Of a stretch of DNA of 64,000 nucleotides, positions 8,132 through 16,169 are shown in pieces. The first letter of the stretch is position 1. The number at the start of each line of letters is the position of its first letter. The translations under genes were made by a program, and so were the position numbers. Under the pieces are notes generated by a model. The model made no database searches and was not told the DNA's origin. It was given only the letters and a program-made list of their open reading frames with translations. The stretch is from Methylohalobius sp. GTDB lineage: Bacteria > Pseudomonadota > Gammaproteobacteria > Methylococcales > Methylothermaceae. The DNA lies in NCBI GenBank assembly GCA_026415315.1, contig JAOAHI010000003.1, positions 1-64,000 of the forward strand. Direction: 5' to 3'.

Positions 8132-8680
8132 TCAAGAAGCTTTAAGGAGATGGAACTTCCAGTGCTTGCCAGCCCAGCGGGCGGCGAGAACAGAGGCGGT
8201 GTAAATCAGTGGGGCGGCCAAGTAAGGAACAAGATAAGGCAAAACTCGGATTGTGTAAGACTTGAGTTCCAGTTCAGCAAAATAGCCCGAGAGAACATAA
8301 AAGCTTATATTGGAAAGGCCAAAAGCGATCAGGGCAGAACCTAGCAAAACCGCGAAAACGGAGGCTATCCCTAAGGCTTCATCCAGACTGTAGCCTCGGC
8401 TCAGCCGTCCTCCTAGCCATAGCACGCCGTAGGTAGGAATCAGAAAAGCATAAGCCGGGGTGATGCACCAACTGTTCACGCCACCGTAGGTCACGGCGAG
8501 ATAATCGATCAGGCCGGCCTCGGCTAAGAACAGGGCTAAAATCCAAGGCGATGTCCAAAACAGGCCGGCTAGGAAAAACACCGCTAAAGACGCATCGGGC
8601 AAAAAAGCAAAATGATGAAAGCGAGTGACGGCCATTAGCACCGCAAGTCCAAAGATGGGGTACAGATCGGATCGGATCAT
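8132..8680 (-). CDS. btuM: BtuM-like cobalamin transporter (solitary ECF S-component type)
   Basis: A 182-residue inner-membrane protein with about six hydrophobic segments and few charges. Position before a cobalamin riboswitch and btuB, size, and a single cysteine (Cys72, in NSWCITPAYAF) fit BtuM, a solitary S-component-like cobalamin transporter. In the Thiobacillus denitrificans protein a conserved cysteine (Cys80) binds cobalt and supports decyanation. ATG 8680 has AGGAGG six bases upstream; the TTG one codon earlier is less likely. No ECF ATPase or BtuCD genes lie nearby. The family call rests on context, size and the cysteine rather than an alignment. Confidence 0.7.
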   Translation of the reverse strand: MIRSDLYPIFGLAVLMAVTRFHHFAFLPDASLAVFFLAGLFWTSPWILALFLAEAGLIDYLAVTYGGVNSWCITPAYAFLIPTYGVLWLGGRLSRGYSLDEALGIASVFAVLLGSALIAFGLSNISFYVLSGYFAELELKSYTIRVLPYLVPYLAAPLIYTASVLAARWAGKHWKFHLLKAS

Positions 8681-8727
8681 CAAAAACCTCCTATACTTGG
8701 GGATAGTACATCATAGCGAAAAACACC

Positions 8728-9507
8728 GTGCGCGGTATCGGGTGGTTGGGGCTTTTGATCATAACCTGGAAAGTTTGGGCCGATAGCGCGGTCGTGTCCG
8801 TCCGTCATCGTTTACCACAGGAGGTAGTCAAAACGCTGGCCCCAATGCTAGAGAAAGACGAGCGCCTGGTGGCTGTCCCCGACGGCGTATGGGTTCAGGC
8901 AAATCCTGCCCGGATCGAGGAGATTTCCGGCTTAATTGCTGCCTTAGATCAACGCTTGCGGCGCCTGATCGTCACTGTGCTTCAGACCGACCGTTTTAGC
9001 CTGGAGGAGCTCAACGCCCAAGCAAGCCTGGAGGCAGGCGAGGCAGTGCACGCCCAGGCCAAGGTGTACGAGACGCGCTCTGAAGGCAGCCTCGGCGCGC
9101 TCCAGCGCTTGACCACCACCGAGGGTCAACCGGCTTTTATCGCTGTCGGCCAAGAACTGCCAGTTCCCGTGATCAACTTATTTGGGCCGCAAGCGGTAGG
9201 GGGCATCGAATACCTGCCGGCCACCACCGGCTTTCAGGTCACGCCCAGGCTTATCGGTTGCCGCGTGCGCTTGACAGTCGCCCCGTGGTCCAAGCGTCTC
9301 GGAAGGACAGGGCCGGAGTTGACCGGGCACGCCGCTGAGACCACCTTGGAAGCCCCTATAGGTCGCTGGATCGAGCTTGGGGCTTCCGGTTTGGACGAGG
9401 ACTTAGCCCAGACCGAACCCTTTGCTCACCGGTACGAAACCCAAGCGCGCCGTCTGCGTTTGTTTGTGAAAATTGAATCCCCTGAAGGGTGTGAGGAGGA
9501 ACGCTAA
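8728..9507 (+). CDS. Secretin-like protein (short type II/III secretin-related)
   Basis: A 259-residue exported protein from a GTG start, with a signal peptide ending at about VWA. An N-terminal NolW/secretin N-domain-like region covers about residues 25-95 (RHRLPQEVVKTLAP, LIAALDQRLRRLIVTV). A segment resembling the first strands of a secretin barrel follows (EGQPAFIAVGQELPVP, then GGIEYLPATTGFQVTPRL). It is much shorter than a pore-forming secretin (500-700 residues) and lacks the repeated N domains, so it may be an accessory or truncated secretin. Its TAA overlaps the ATG of the ATPase gene, suggesting a shared operon. Confidence 0.7.
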   Translation: MRGIGWLGLLIITWKVWADSAVVSVRHRLPQEVVKTLAPMLEKDERLVAVPDGVWVQANPARIEEISGLIAALDQRLRRLIVTVLQTDRFSLEELNAQASLEAGEAVHAQAKVYETRSEGSLGALQRLTTTEGQPAFIAVGQELPVPVINLFGPQAVGGIEYLPATTGFQVTPRLIGCRVRLTVAPWSKRLGRTGPELTGHAAETTLEAPIGRWIELGASGLDEDLAQTEPFAHRYETQARRLRLFVKIESPEGCEEER

Positions 9508-11378
9508 TGTCGCTATCCCCCTTGGCCAAATTGCTCTGTGAGCAAGGAATCTTAAGCCAAGAGCAGCTGCGCTATGCGCTTAGAGTGCAGGAAAAACTCG
9601 GCGAATCCCGCTCCTTGGTGCAAGTGCTTAAGGAGTTGGGTTATTTAAACGATGAGACTTTGCGCCAGGCGCTTCGAGCCAAACCCCACGCTTTGCCTTT
9701 AGGCGAGCTTTTGGTCGAACTTGGCGCTCTCAAGCGGCGCGAGCTTGAGGCGGCGCTCAAACTTCAAGCTGAACCAGAAAACGCCGGCAAACGTCTAGGG
9801 GAGATTTTGGTAGAGAGGCATTTTCTGCCTGAAGCTAAGCTGGTGCAGGTGTTGGCCGATCAACTTGGTTTTCCGATTGAGGACTTGGAGTTTGCTAAAC
9901 TCGATCGCAGCTTGCTCCGCAAAGTCACGCCGGAGTGGTGCCAAAAACATAGGGCGATTCCCGTGCGGATACAAGACGGAAAAGTGATCGTCGCTTTCCA
10001 AGATCCTTTAAACCAGGCAGGACGCCTGGAAGCAGCGCAGGTGTTTGGCGACATCGCCCCCGCCATCGTGGCCCGTCGCGCTCTGGAAGCGGCTATCGCG
10101 GCATTTGAAGCCAGCCTTAAGCTTGTAAACAAGCCTAGCGTCGAAGACGAGGCGACCGCAGTGCGCCTGGTCAACGAGCTAATCCTCAAGGCGCTAGAAG
10201 CAAACGTCTCCGACATTCACATCGAACCCATGCGCCAAGGGCTGCGAGTGCGCTTTCGTCAAGATGGGGTGCTGCACGTCCACCGTGACCTGCCGCTCGA
10301 GCTTTTAACGCCGATTTCGGCGCGGCTGAAAGTTCTGTGCAAGGCCGACATTACCGAAAGGCGAAGACATCAAGGAGGAGGGTTCGTGTTTGAAGACCAG
10401 CGGAGCGGAAACACATGCGATGTTAGGGTCTCGTTTTTCGTCACCGTGTTCGGGGAAAAAATCGTGCTCAGGCTTTTAGCGCGTAAGGCCGAACTGCTGG
10501 ATATCCGCGATATTGGCATGGCACCTAAGATCTTGGAGCGCTTTCAAGAGGAGGCCTTAGACATTCCAAGCGGAGTGATTTTGATTACTGGTCCGACCGG
10601 TTCGGGTAAAACCACAACCTTGTATGCCTGCGTGCAGTATCTAAACAATCCCGAGCACAGCATCATCACGGCTGAGGACCCGGTCGAATATGTGATCGAC
10701 GGCATTGGCCAATGCTCGATCAATCCGAGGATCAATTTGACCTTTGAGGAGACGTTAAAGCACATGGTGCGCCAAGATCCCGATGTGATCATCCTGGGCG
10801 AAGTGCGCGATCGATTTTCGGCCGAAACCGCTATTCAGGCGGCGCTTACCGGACACAAGGTGCTGACCACGTTTCACACCGAGGATTCGATCGGTGGCCT
10901 TCTGCGCCTGATGAACATGGAGATTGAGACGTTTTTGATTTCCTCCACTGTGGTGTCGGTACTGGCGCAACGGTTGCTGCGGCGCGTATGTCCGCATTGC
11001 GCCGAATCCTATCGGCCCACCCCGCACGAGCTGGGACGCATGGGTTTGAAAAGCAGCGACCTTGCGGGTGCTGAATTTCGTCAGGGTCAGGGTTGTAGCC
11101 AATGCCACTATAGCGGCTACCGGGGACGGATCGGAGTGCACGAGCTTTTGGTTTTAAACGAACCGGTTAAAGAAGCCATTCTGGCTAAAAAGACCTCCTC
11201 CGAAATCCGCCGGATCAGCGTGGAGACTTCCGGGCTCATTACTTTACTGGAGGACGGCATCGCCAAAGCCGCCCAAGGGTTGACTACGCCTCATGAAATT
11301 TTGCGGTGCCTGCCGCGCCTGGGCAAACCTAGGCCGGTTAAAGAGATCTTACGTCTAGTAGGTACATTGGAGGGCTAG
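9507..11378 (+). CDS. GspE/PilB-family secretion or pilus ATPase
   Basis: A 623-residue cytoplasmic AAA-type ATPase. The N-terminal part (about residues 1-200) has repeated GspE N-domain helical segments (LLCEQGILSQEQL, LGELLVELGALKRREL, LGEILVERHFL). The ATPase core follows, with Walker A GPTGSGKT at 362-369, Asp box and Walker B around VRQDPDVIILGEVRD, and a zinc site Cys495-x2-Cys498 with Cys530-x2-Cys533. It should power assembly of a type II-like or type IV pilus-like machine. No platform protein or pseudopilins are nearby, so the partner system is unknown. MshE-like is possible. Confidence 0.88.
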   Translation: MSLSPLAKLLCEQGILSQEQLRYALRVQEKLGESRSLVQVLKELGYLNDETLRQALRAKPHALPLGELLVELGALKRRELEAALKLQAEPENAGKRLGEILVERHFLPEAKLVQVLADQLGFPIEDLEFAKLDRSLLRKVTPEWCQKHRAIPVRIQDGKVIVAFQDPLNQAGRLEAAQVFGDIAPAIVARRALEAAIAAFEASLKLVNKPSVEDEATAVRLVNELILKALEANVSDIHIEPMRQGLRVRFRQDGVLHVHRDLPLELLTPISARLKVLCKADITERRRHQGGGFVFEDQRSGNTCDVRVSFFVTVFGEKIVLRLLARKAELLDIRDIGMAPKILERFQEEALDIPSGVILITGPTGSGKTTTLYACVQYLNNPEHSIITAEDPVEYVIDGIGQCSINPRINLTFEETLKHMVRQDPDVIILGEVRDRFSAETAIQAALTGHKVLTTFHTEDSIGGLLRLMNMEIETFLISSTVVSVLAQRLLRRVCPHCAESYRPTPHELGRMGLKSSDLAGAEFRQGQGCSQCHYSGYRGRIGVHELLVLNEPVKEAILAKKTSSEIRRISVETSGLITLLEDGIAKAAQGLTTPHEILRCLPRLGKPRPVKEILRLVGTLEG

Positions 11379-11379
11379 G

Positions 11380-12228
11380 ATGGAGGACAGATCTCTGGTC
11401 GAGTTGCTGGAAGAGCAGTTTACCGCGTTGAGCAGCAAATTGCCGGTATTTCATCCAGTGGCGTTGGAGCTCGAGCGCCTGAAAAACGACGGGCGTGCGG
11501 GGATGGACAAGGTTGTATCGGCGATCGAAAAAGACCCCATGCTTTCCGCGCAAATTCTACGCTTGGCTAATTCTGCTCTCTACCGCGGTTTGACCAAAGC
11601 CGAGACCATAAGTCGCGCGGTCATGCGGTTAGGGATGAAAAGAGTCGTCAGCTTGGCCTTTGCTGCTTCACAAAGCTTAGCCTATCGCGGAGAGCGGCAG
11701 CCCTATCGGGAAATGCTGAAGGCGTTGTGGTCGCGTACTTATCTATCCGCGTGCGGGGCGCGCTGGCTGGCTGAGCGCGCCGGACAAAGCGAGCGGGCGG
11801 AGGAGGCGTTTTTAGCTGGGCTATTTCACGACCTAGGCGAGTTGTTCGTGCTGCGTGCCCTTGAGAGCGCAAGTACAGAGACTGGGGAGCTGACCCAAAC
11901 AGTGATCGAGGAGGCGGTGGCCGCTTTGCACTCTGCGCTTGGGGCTCGGCTGCTGCTTCAGTGGAATTTACCGGAGGAATACGTCCGCATCGCCCGCGAC
12001 CATCACCAAGAAACTCTGGCCGAGGGCGATTGGCTTATGGCCTGCGTGCGCTTAATGGATTTGGCTTGCTCAAAACTGGGGATCGGTCAACAGCCCCAAC
12101 CGGAGTTGACCCTTGCGGCCACCCCCGAAGCTGAAACCCTAGGATTGAAAGCGATTGCCTTGGCGGAGCTAGAAGTGATGCTCGAGGACTTGGCGGCTGA
12201 GGCCACTAGCCTGTCCACAGCTTCCTGA
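11380..12228 (+). CDS. HDOD domain protein
   Basis: A 282-residue protein that is nearly all HDOD domain (about residues 15-215), recognised by KLPVFHPVALEL, DPMLSAQILRLANSALY, ISRAVMRLGMKRV and the later FLAGLFHDLGELF. HDOD proteins are HD-superfamily relatives that usually act in signalling. The HD-like pair His-Asp is present in LFHDLGEL, but other metal-binding positions could not be checked. It starts two bases after the ATPase stop with GGAGG upstream, so the three genes from 8728 form one unit. Its 3' end overlaps the convergent nudF by 23 bases. Confidence 0.85.
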   Translation: MEDRSLVELLEEQFTALSSKLPVFHPVALELERLKNDGRAGMDKVVSAIEKDPMLSAQILRLANSALYRGLTKAETISRAVMRLGMKRVVSLAFAASQSLAYRGERQPYREMLKALWSRTYLSACGARWLAERAGQSERAEEAFLAGLFHDLGELFVLRALESASTETGELTQTVIEEAVAALHSALGARLLLQWNLPEEYVRIARDHHQETLAEGDWLMACVRLMDLACSKLGIGQQPQPELTLAATPEAETLGLKAIALAELEVMLEDLAAEATSLSTAS

Positions 12229-12805
12229 GCCTATCGCGCTCGCGCGCCAGCCACAACAGGCCGATGATGGGGATGGCCGAGCAAATGGTGCCGTCGCCTA
12301 CTTTGGCCAAAGCCTCGGTAAAGGGAACAACGTGGACTTTGATGTCTTCGTGCTCCTCGCTTAACCCGTGAATGCCGTCGGCCTCTTGCGCATCGACCTG
12401 GGCCAGAAACAGGGTGATCTTTTCCGAGGAGCTGCCAGGACTGGTATAGAACTCGGTGGCTTTGACTAAGTTTAAAATCTTGCATCCGGCCTCCTCCCAA
12501 GTCTCGCGGTGGGCGACCTGTTCTGGAGTTTCGCCTTCCTCAATGGCACCGGCGACGATTTCCAGCATCCATTTTTGGTCTTCAGGGTGTCGTAAAGTAC
12601 CGACGCGGAACTGCTCGATCAACACCACTTGGTCGCGGGCCGGATCGTACGGCACCACTGCCACGCAGTTGGTGCGGCAGAACAGCTCACGCGTAAGCAC
12701 TTGGCTCATGCCGCCAGCGAACAGGCTGTGGCGCAGGCGGTATTGGATCAGGCGGAAAAACCCCTGATAGGGGACCTCCTCAGCCAAAATCTCAAACCTT
12801 TTCAT
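12206..12805 (-). CDS. nudF: NudF, ADP-ribose pyrophosphatase (NUDIX)
   Basis: A 199-residue NUDIX hydrolase that splits ADP-ribose to AMP and ribose 5-phosphate. The Nudix box is Gly-x5-Glu-x7-REXXEEXG, seen as GAIEEGETPEQVAHRETWEEAG. The N-terminus has the family's VLTRELFCRTNCVAVVPYD and EQFRVGTL segments. In E. coli nudF neighbours yqiB (DUF1249); here a DUF1249 gene lies 3 kb away. It sits downstream of the two-component pair, 12 bases from the kinase stop. Confidence 0.92.
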   Translation of the reverse strand: MKRFEILAEEVPYQGFFRLIQYRLRHSLFAGGMSQVLTRELFCRTNCVAVVPYDPARDQVVLIEQFRVGTLRHPEDQKWMLEIVAGAIEEGETPEQVAHRETWEEAGCKILNLVKATEFYTSPGSSSEKITLFLAQVDAQEADGIHGLSEEHEDIKVHVVPFTEALAKVGDGTICSAIPIIGLLWLARERDRLRKLWTG

Positions 12806-12817
12806 GCTTTATCCTTA

Positions 12818-14173
12818 TCAAGATGGAGCAGGCAAGCGGATCTCCCAGCCAGCGCCGCCAAGCTCGCTTTCCAGATAACGCATCCTTCCGCGGTTGAGGC
12901 GCACGAGTTCGGCCACCACTGCCAGGCCGATGCCGTGGCCGGAAGTGGCCTGATCAGCGCGGATGCCGCGCTTTACCACCTCGCTGCGCAGGGCCTCGGC
13001 GATTCCATGGCCGTCGTCTTCAATGCGGAGAACCAGGTCAGGATGACGCTTACCGTGGGCTGAGAGGAGAGAAACCGTCACTTTGACCCTCTGCTGGCAA
13101 AACTTGTAAGCATTATCCAACAAATTGCCCAAAAGCTCATACAAATCGCCTTCTTCCAGAAAGCCTCTGGCTGACTCATCGCCCTCCAGAATACAGCAGA
13201 CGTTTTTTTCAGCATAGACCTTGTCGAGGCTAGCGCAGATACGCTCCAGCACCGGCCACACGGCAACCGGTGTGAGGGTGCTCAGGGTGCCGCGCGCGGC
13301 GGCTTTTTGCAGTTGATAATCGACCAGCATTTGCATTCGGTCCAACTGTTCGTGCAAGGTGGTTTGAATCAGAGGAGGCAGAGGCTGGTTTTGGCTCAGG
13401 CCGCGCAGTACGGCAAGAGGGGTCTTAAGGCTATGGGCTAGATCCGCCAGCGTGTTGCGATAACGCTCCAGATGTGCGCGCTCACTGTGCAGCAGGGTGT
13501 TGAGGTTGGCGACTAGGCCAGCGAGTTCTTTGGGATAGGAGCCATGCAGGCAATCTTTGCGGCCGTTTTCGATCGCTGCCAAATCGGTGGCGATTGCGCG
13601 TAAGGGGCGTAGGCTCCAGCGTAACAGGCCGGCTTGTAAGGCCAGCAACAGCAGGCCGCATCCCCCTAGCCACAGCCATAAGGTATGGCGGAAGCGATCC
13701 ACTTCGCGGGTGAGAGCGCCAGCATCGCTAGCGACCGCGACCACCAGAGGAAAACGCTGGCGGCGGACGGTCTCCCAGAGGACACCGTAATAGAGCACCC
13801 ACAGTTCAGGCGCATGTTCGCGGATAAACAAGATCTTGCCGGCGGCGACGCGCTGGGGAGAGAGCTCGATGCCGAGCGCTGAAGGCGAGCGCCACAGGAG
13901 CCGATCGCGCAGAAAGACAAAACCGTACAGGCCTGAGCCGGGGATAGCAAAGCGCGGCTCGGGCAGGGGTTCAGGCAGCCTGGGCCGACCTTGGCGATCC
14001 AGCTCCAGGGCCGACAGCAGCGCATAGATGTGAACTTTGAGTTGCTCCTGCATGGATTTACGGGCCGCCTCGTGGAAGGCACGCTCTAGGGCAGCTCCAC
14101 TTAGACCCAAAAAAGCGATCAGCATCAACCCCGCTGCCGCCAGCAGGCGAAGTTGCAGAGAGCCACGGATCAC
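12818..14173 (-). CDS. phoQ: Sensor histidine kinase, PhoQ-like
   Basis: A 451-residue membrane kinase. Transmembrane helix 1 covers about residues 9-29, a periplasmic sensor about 30-170, helix 2 about 172-192, then HAMP, H-box with phosphorylated His in DLAHSLKTPLAVL, N-box ELLGNLLDNAYKFC and G-box DDGHGI. The start is a GTG that overlaps the regulator stop (GTGA). Domain order and the sensor-domain pattern (ALLSALELD, SGLYGFVFLRDRLLWRS) match PhoQ-type sensors, which respond to divalent cations or cationic peptides; the signal here is not shown. A corA magnesium transporter is elsewhere in the window. Confidence 0.82.
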   Translation of the reverse strand: MIRGSLQLRLLAAAGLMLIAFLGLSGAALERAFHEAARKSMQEQLKVHIYALLSALELDRQGRPRLPEPLPEPRFAIPGSGLYGFVFLRDRLLWRSPSALGIELSPQRVAAGKILFIREHAPELWVLYYGVLWETVRRQRFPLVVAVASDAGALTREVDRFRHTLWLWLGGCGLLLLALQAGLLRWSLRPLRAIATDLAAIENGRKDCLHGSYPKELAGLVANLNTLLHSERAHLERYRNTLADLAHSLKTPLAVLRGLSQNQPLPPLIQTTLHEQLDRMQMLVDYQLQKAAARGTLSTLTPVAVWPVLERICASLDKVYAEKNVCCILEGDESARGFLEEGDLYELLGNLLDNAYKFCQQRVKVTVSLLSAHGKRHPDLVLRIEDDGHGIAEALRSEVVKRGIRADQATSGHGIGLAVVAELVRLNRGRMRYLESELGGAGWEIRLPAPS

Positions 14174-14847
14174 GACGGTTTAAGTCTCCAGCGGTAGCCG
14201 CGCCCGCGTAGGGTCTCAATCGGCCGTAACGTGCCATCGGGGTCCAGTTTCTTGCGCAACCGACCGATGAAGACTTCCAGCACGTTACTGTCTCGCTCGA
14301 GGTCTTCGTCGTACAGGTGTTCGGTCAGCTCAGCTTTGGAAACCACTTTGCCGGGATGCAGCATCAAGTATTCCAACACCTTGTACTCGTAGGCGGTGAG
14401 TTCCACCAACTCGCCGTTGAGGCGCACCGTCTGCGCGGCGCTGTCAAGCTCCAGTGGTCCTTGGCAGATAACGGGATGGGCATGACCGGCAGCGCGCCGA
14501 ATCAGAGCGTTGATCCTCGCCCACAGTTCCTCGTAATGAAAGGGTTTGACTAAGTAATCGTCAGCGCCTGCTTCCAGACCCTGGACCTTCTCCTGCCAGC
14601 GCCCGCGGGCAGTCAGGATCAAAATGGGGAAAGTTCGCTCGTTTGCCCGCCACTTCCGAATCAGGTCTAGCCCTGAGCCGTCGGGCAGACCCAAATCCAC
14701 GATCGCTACGTCGATTGGAAATTCCTGACCCAAATATTTTCCTTCCTTGGCGGTAGCGGCGAGATCGACGGCAAAACCCTTGCGGCTGAAGAACTGCTTG
14801 AGTTGCAGGGCTAGGGGAGGTTCGTCCTCGATGATCAGAATGCGCAT
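14170..14847 (-). CDS. phoP: Response regulator, OmpR/PhoP family
   Basis: A 225-residue regulator. The receiver has the acidic pair in IIEDEPPL, phosphoacceptor Asp in DVAIVDLGLPDGSG and Lys in YLVKPFHYEELWARI. It is followed by a winged-helix output domain ending in VEIFIGRLRKKL-like (VFIGRLRKKLD) and IETLRGRGYRWRL. ATG 14847 is chosen, with GGAGG 7 bases upstream, over an extended frame. It is the cognate partner of the overlapping kinase gene. PhoP is a context and similarity call; QseB or PmrA-type are alternatives. Confidence 0.88.
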   Translation of the reverse strand: MRILIIEDEPPLALQLKQFFSRKGFAVDLAATAKEGKYLGQEFPIDVAIVDLGLPDGSGLDLIRKWRANERTFPILILTARGRWQEKVQGLEAGADDYLVKPFHYEELWARINALIRRAAGHAHPVICQGPLELDSAAQTVRLNGELVELTAYEYKVLEYLMLHPGKVVSKAELTEHLYDEDLERDSNVLEVFIGRLRKKLDPDGTLRPIETLRGRGYRWRLKPS

Positions 14848-14967
14848 AATGCCTCCTTGGTGCAGGTTCCGGCAAACCATATCAGAATCGGAGCGCAAAC
14901 CATAGCTTTAGAGCTTCTCTGTGAGCTATGCTGTAAGATAAATACGATATCTTTTGAGGTGACGGCT

Positions 14968-15270
14968 ATGCTGGAGAACGACGCGGAGCGGCGCCGATTC
15001 ATTCGCATGCAAACCGGGTGTAAAATGACCTACCGTTTCCCTCAGTCGGCTGAGGTCTTCGAGGCCACGTGCCAGAACTTGAGCGGCGCGGGGCTCTTGT
15101 TTACCACCTCCCATCCTGTAGAGCCGGGCAAAGCTTTGGAGATTCGGATCGCACCGGTCAATCCGGTAACCCCGCCCTTAGAGGCATTTGTGGAGGTGCT
15201 CAGGGTAGGAGAGCGAGACGGAGAATATGAGGTGGCTGCAGTGATCAAAGGCATCAAGAGCGAAGGCTAA
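14968..15270 (+). CDS. PilZ domain protein
   Basis: A 100-residue single-domain PilZ protein, a c-di-GMP receptor family. The basic N-terminal motif RRRFIRM fits the RxxxR c-di-GMP switch, and NLSGAGL fits the [D/N]xSxxG motif about 30 residues later. The start ATG 14968 follows GAGGTGA; the long upstream frame extension has no such support. It is divergent from the PhoP-like regulator and 12 bases upstream of the QueD-like gene. Such short proteins often act as adaptors for pili or secretion ATPases; the GspE-like gene 4 kb away is a possible but unproven partner. Confidence 0.85.
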   Translation: MLENDAERRRFIRMQTGCKMTYRFPQSAEVFEATCQNLSGAGLLFTTSHPVEPGKALEIRIAPVNPVTPPLEAFVEVLRVGERDGEYEVAAVIKGIKSEG

Positions 15271-15282
15271 ACGCAAAAGGTC

Positions 15283-15690
15283 ATGGGAAAGTATTCGGTC
15301 ACTAAAGAGGTCCGATTCTGTTACGGCCATAGGTTGATGTATCATCCAGGCCAGTGCCGGCATCTGCACGGCCACAGCGTCAAAGCAGCGGTAACGGTTA
15401 CGGCCGACCATTTGGACCGCCAGGGCATGGTGTGCGACTTTGCCGAACTCAAACAGGTAGTGGCCGAATTCGTCAGAGAGCAGCTGGATCACACCTTACT
15501 CTTGCACGAAGCCGATCCTTTGGTACCGTTACTGCGCCAAGCTCAAGAGCGTTTTCTGGCTCTGCCCCAGCATCCTACCGCCGAAGTGCTAGCGCGCTGG
15601 ATTTATGAGCACGTCAAGGCCAAAGGCTATGCGGTCGAGGAGGTCGTGCTGTGGGAGGCCGATGACGCGTATGCCCGTTATCGCGAGTAG
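15283..15690 (+). CDS. queD: QueD-like 6-carboxytetrahydropterin synthase
   Basis: A 135-residue protein of the 6-pyruvoyltetrahydropterin synthase fold. It has the zinc histidines in FCYGHRL (His16) and CRHLHGH (His29, His31) and the catalytic Cys25 in the same CxxxHGH motif. The acidic residue near the C-terminus (LWEADDAYARY) also fits. It should turn 7,8-dihydroneopterin triphosphate into 6-carboxytetrahydropterin, the QueE substrate; queE and queC are at the start of the window. An AAAGG ribosome site precedes ATG 15283. Confidence 0.87.
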   Translation: MGKYSVTKEVRFCYGHRLMYHPGQCRHLHGHSVKAAVTVTADHLDRQGMVCDFAELKQVVAEFVREQLDHTLLLHEADPLVPLLRQAQERFLALPQHPTAEVLARWIYEHVKAKGYAVEEVVLWEADDAYARYRE

Positions 15691-15700
15691 CTCGGATGCT

Positions 15701-16156
15701 ATGCCGCAACTGAAGCCTTTAAATGCGTTTCGCGCCTGGCAGGAAATCTGCGAGTCAAACTATCGCAAGCTGCTGCGCCTAATCCCTCATCTATCCTGCC
15801 TCAAACAACGCGCGGTGGCCCGCCTTGGCGGAAAGCCCTCTTTGCATCTTCAACTGATGAACAAGACGCCCCACACCGTGACCTTAGAGCTCAGCTATTG
15901 TTTCAGCCATGGACCGGAACCGGTATACGAACCGGCCCTAAAACTTAGGGTCTATTTGGACGCCAAGATGGTAGAAGTCTTGGGCGACAGCGAACGACCG
16001 CCTCGGTGCGCGACAACGCTCTCAGGTTGCCAGGTGCTGGAGCACAAGTGGCTGCTTAATTATTTCCTCGACAAATGGTTAGACCATTGCCTGCGCTACG
16101 GTTATCGGTTTGCCTTGGAGGATGACCGTTCTACGCCGGCGTATGCAGATGCGTAA
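15701..16156 (+). CDS. DUF1249 (YqiB) family protein
   Basis: A 151-residue protein recognised as DUF1249 by the N-terminal WQEICESNYRKLLRLIPHL, the SLHLQL...TVTLELSYCF region, the VYLDAKMVEVL segment and a C-terminal KWLLNYFLDKWLDHCL. Function is unknown; in E. coli the homologue sits beside nudF and cpdA. The start ATG 15701 is 11 bases after queD; the longer frame would overlap queD and begins with low-complexity residues. It is likely cotranscribed with pilZ and queD. Confidence 0.85.
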   Translation: MPQLKPLNAFRAWQEICESNYRKLLRLIPHLSCLKQRAVARLGGKPSLHLQLMNKTPHTVTLELSYCFSHGPEPVYEPALKLRVYLDAKMVEVLGDSERPPRCATTLSGCQVLEHKWLLNYFLDKWLDHCLRYGYRFALEDDRSTPAYADA

Positions 16157-16169
16157 GTAAGGCAGAGAA

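Noticed and set aside
8003-8344. Plus-strand frame of 113 codons over the riboswitch and btuM end
   Set aside because: It crosses the conserved B12 box and the opposite strand of btuM, has no ribosome site, and its translation resembles nothing.
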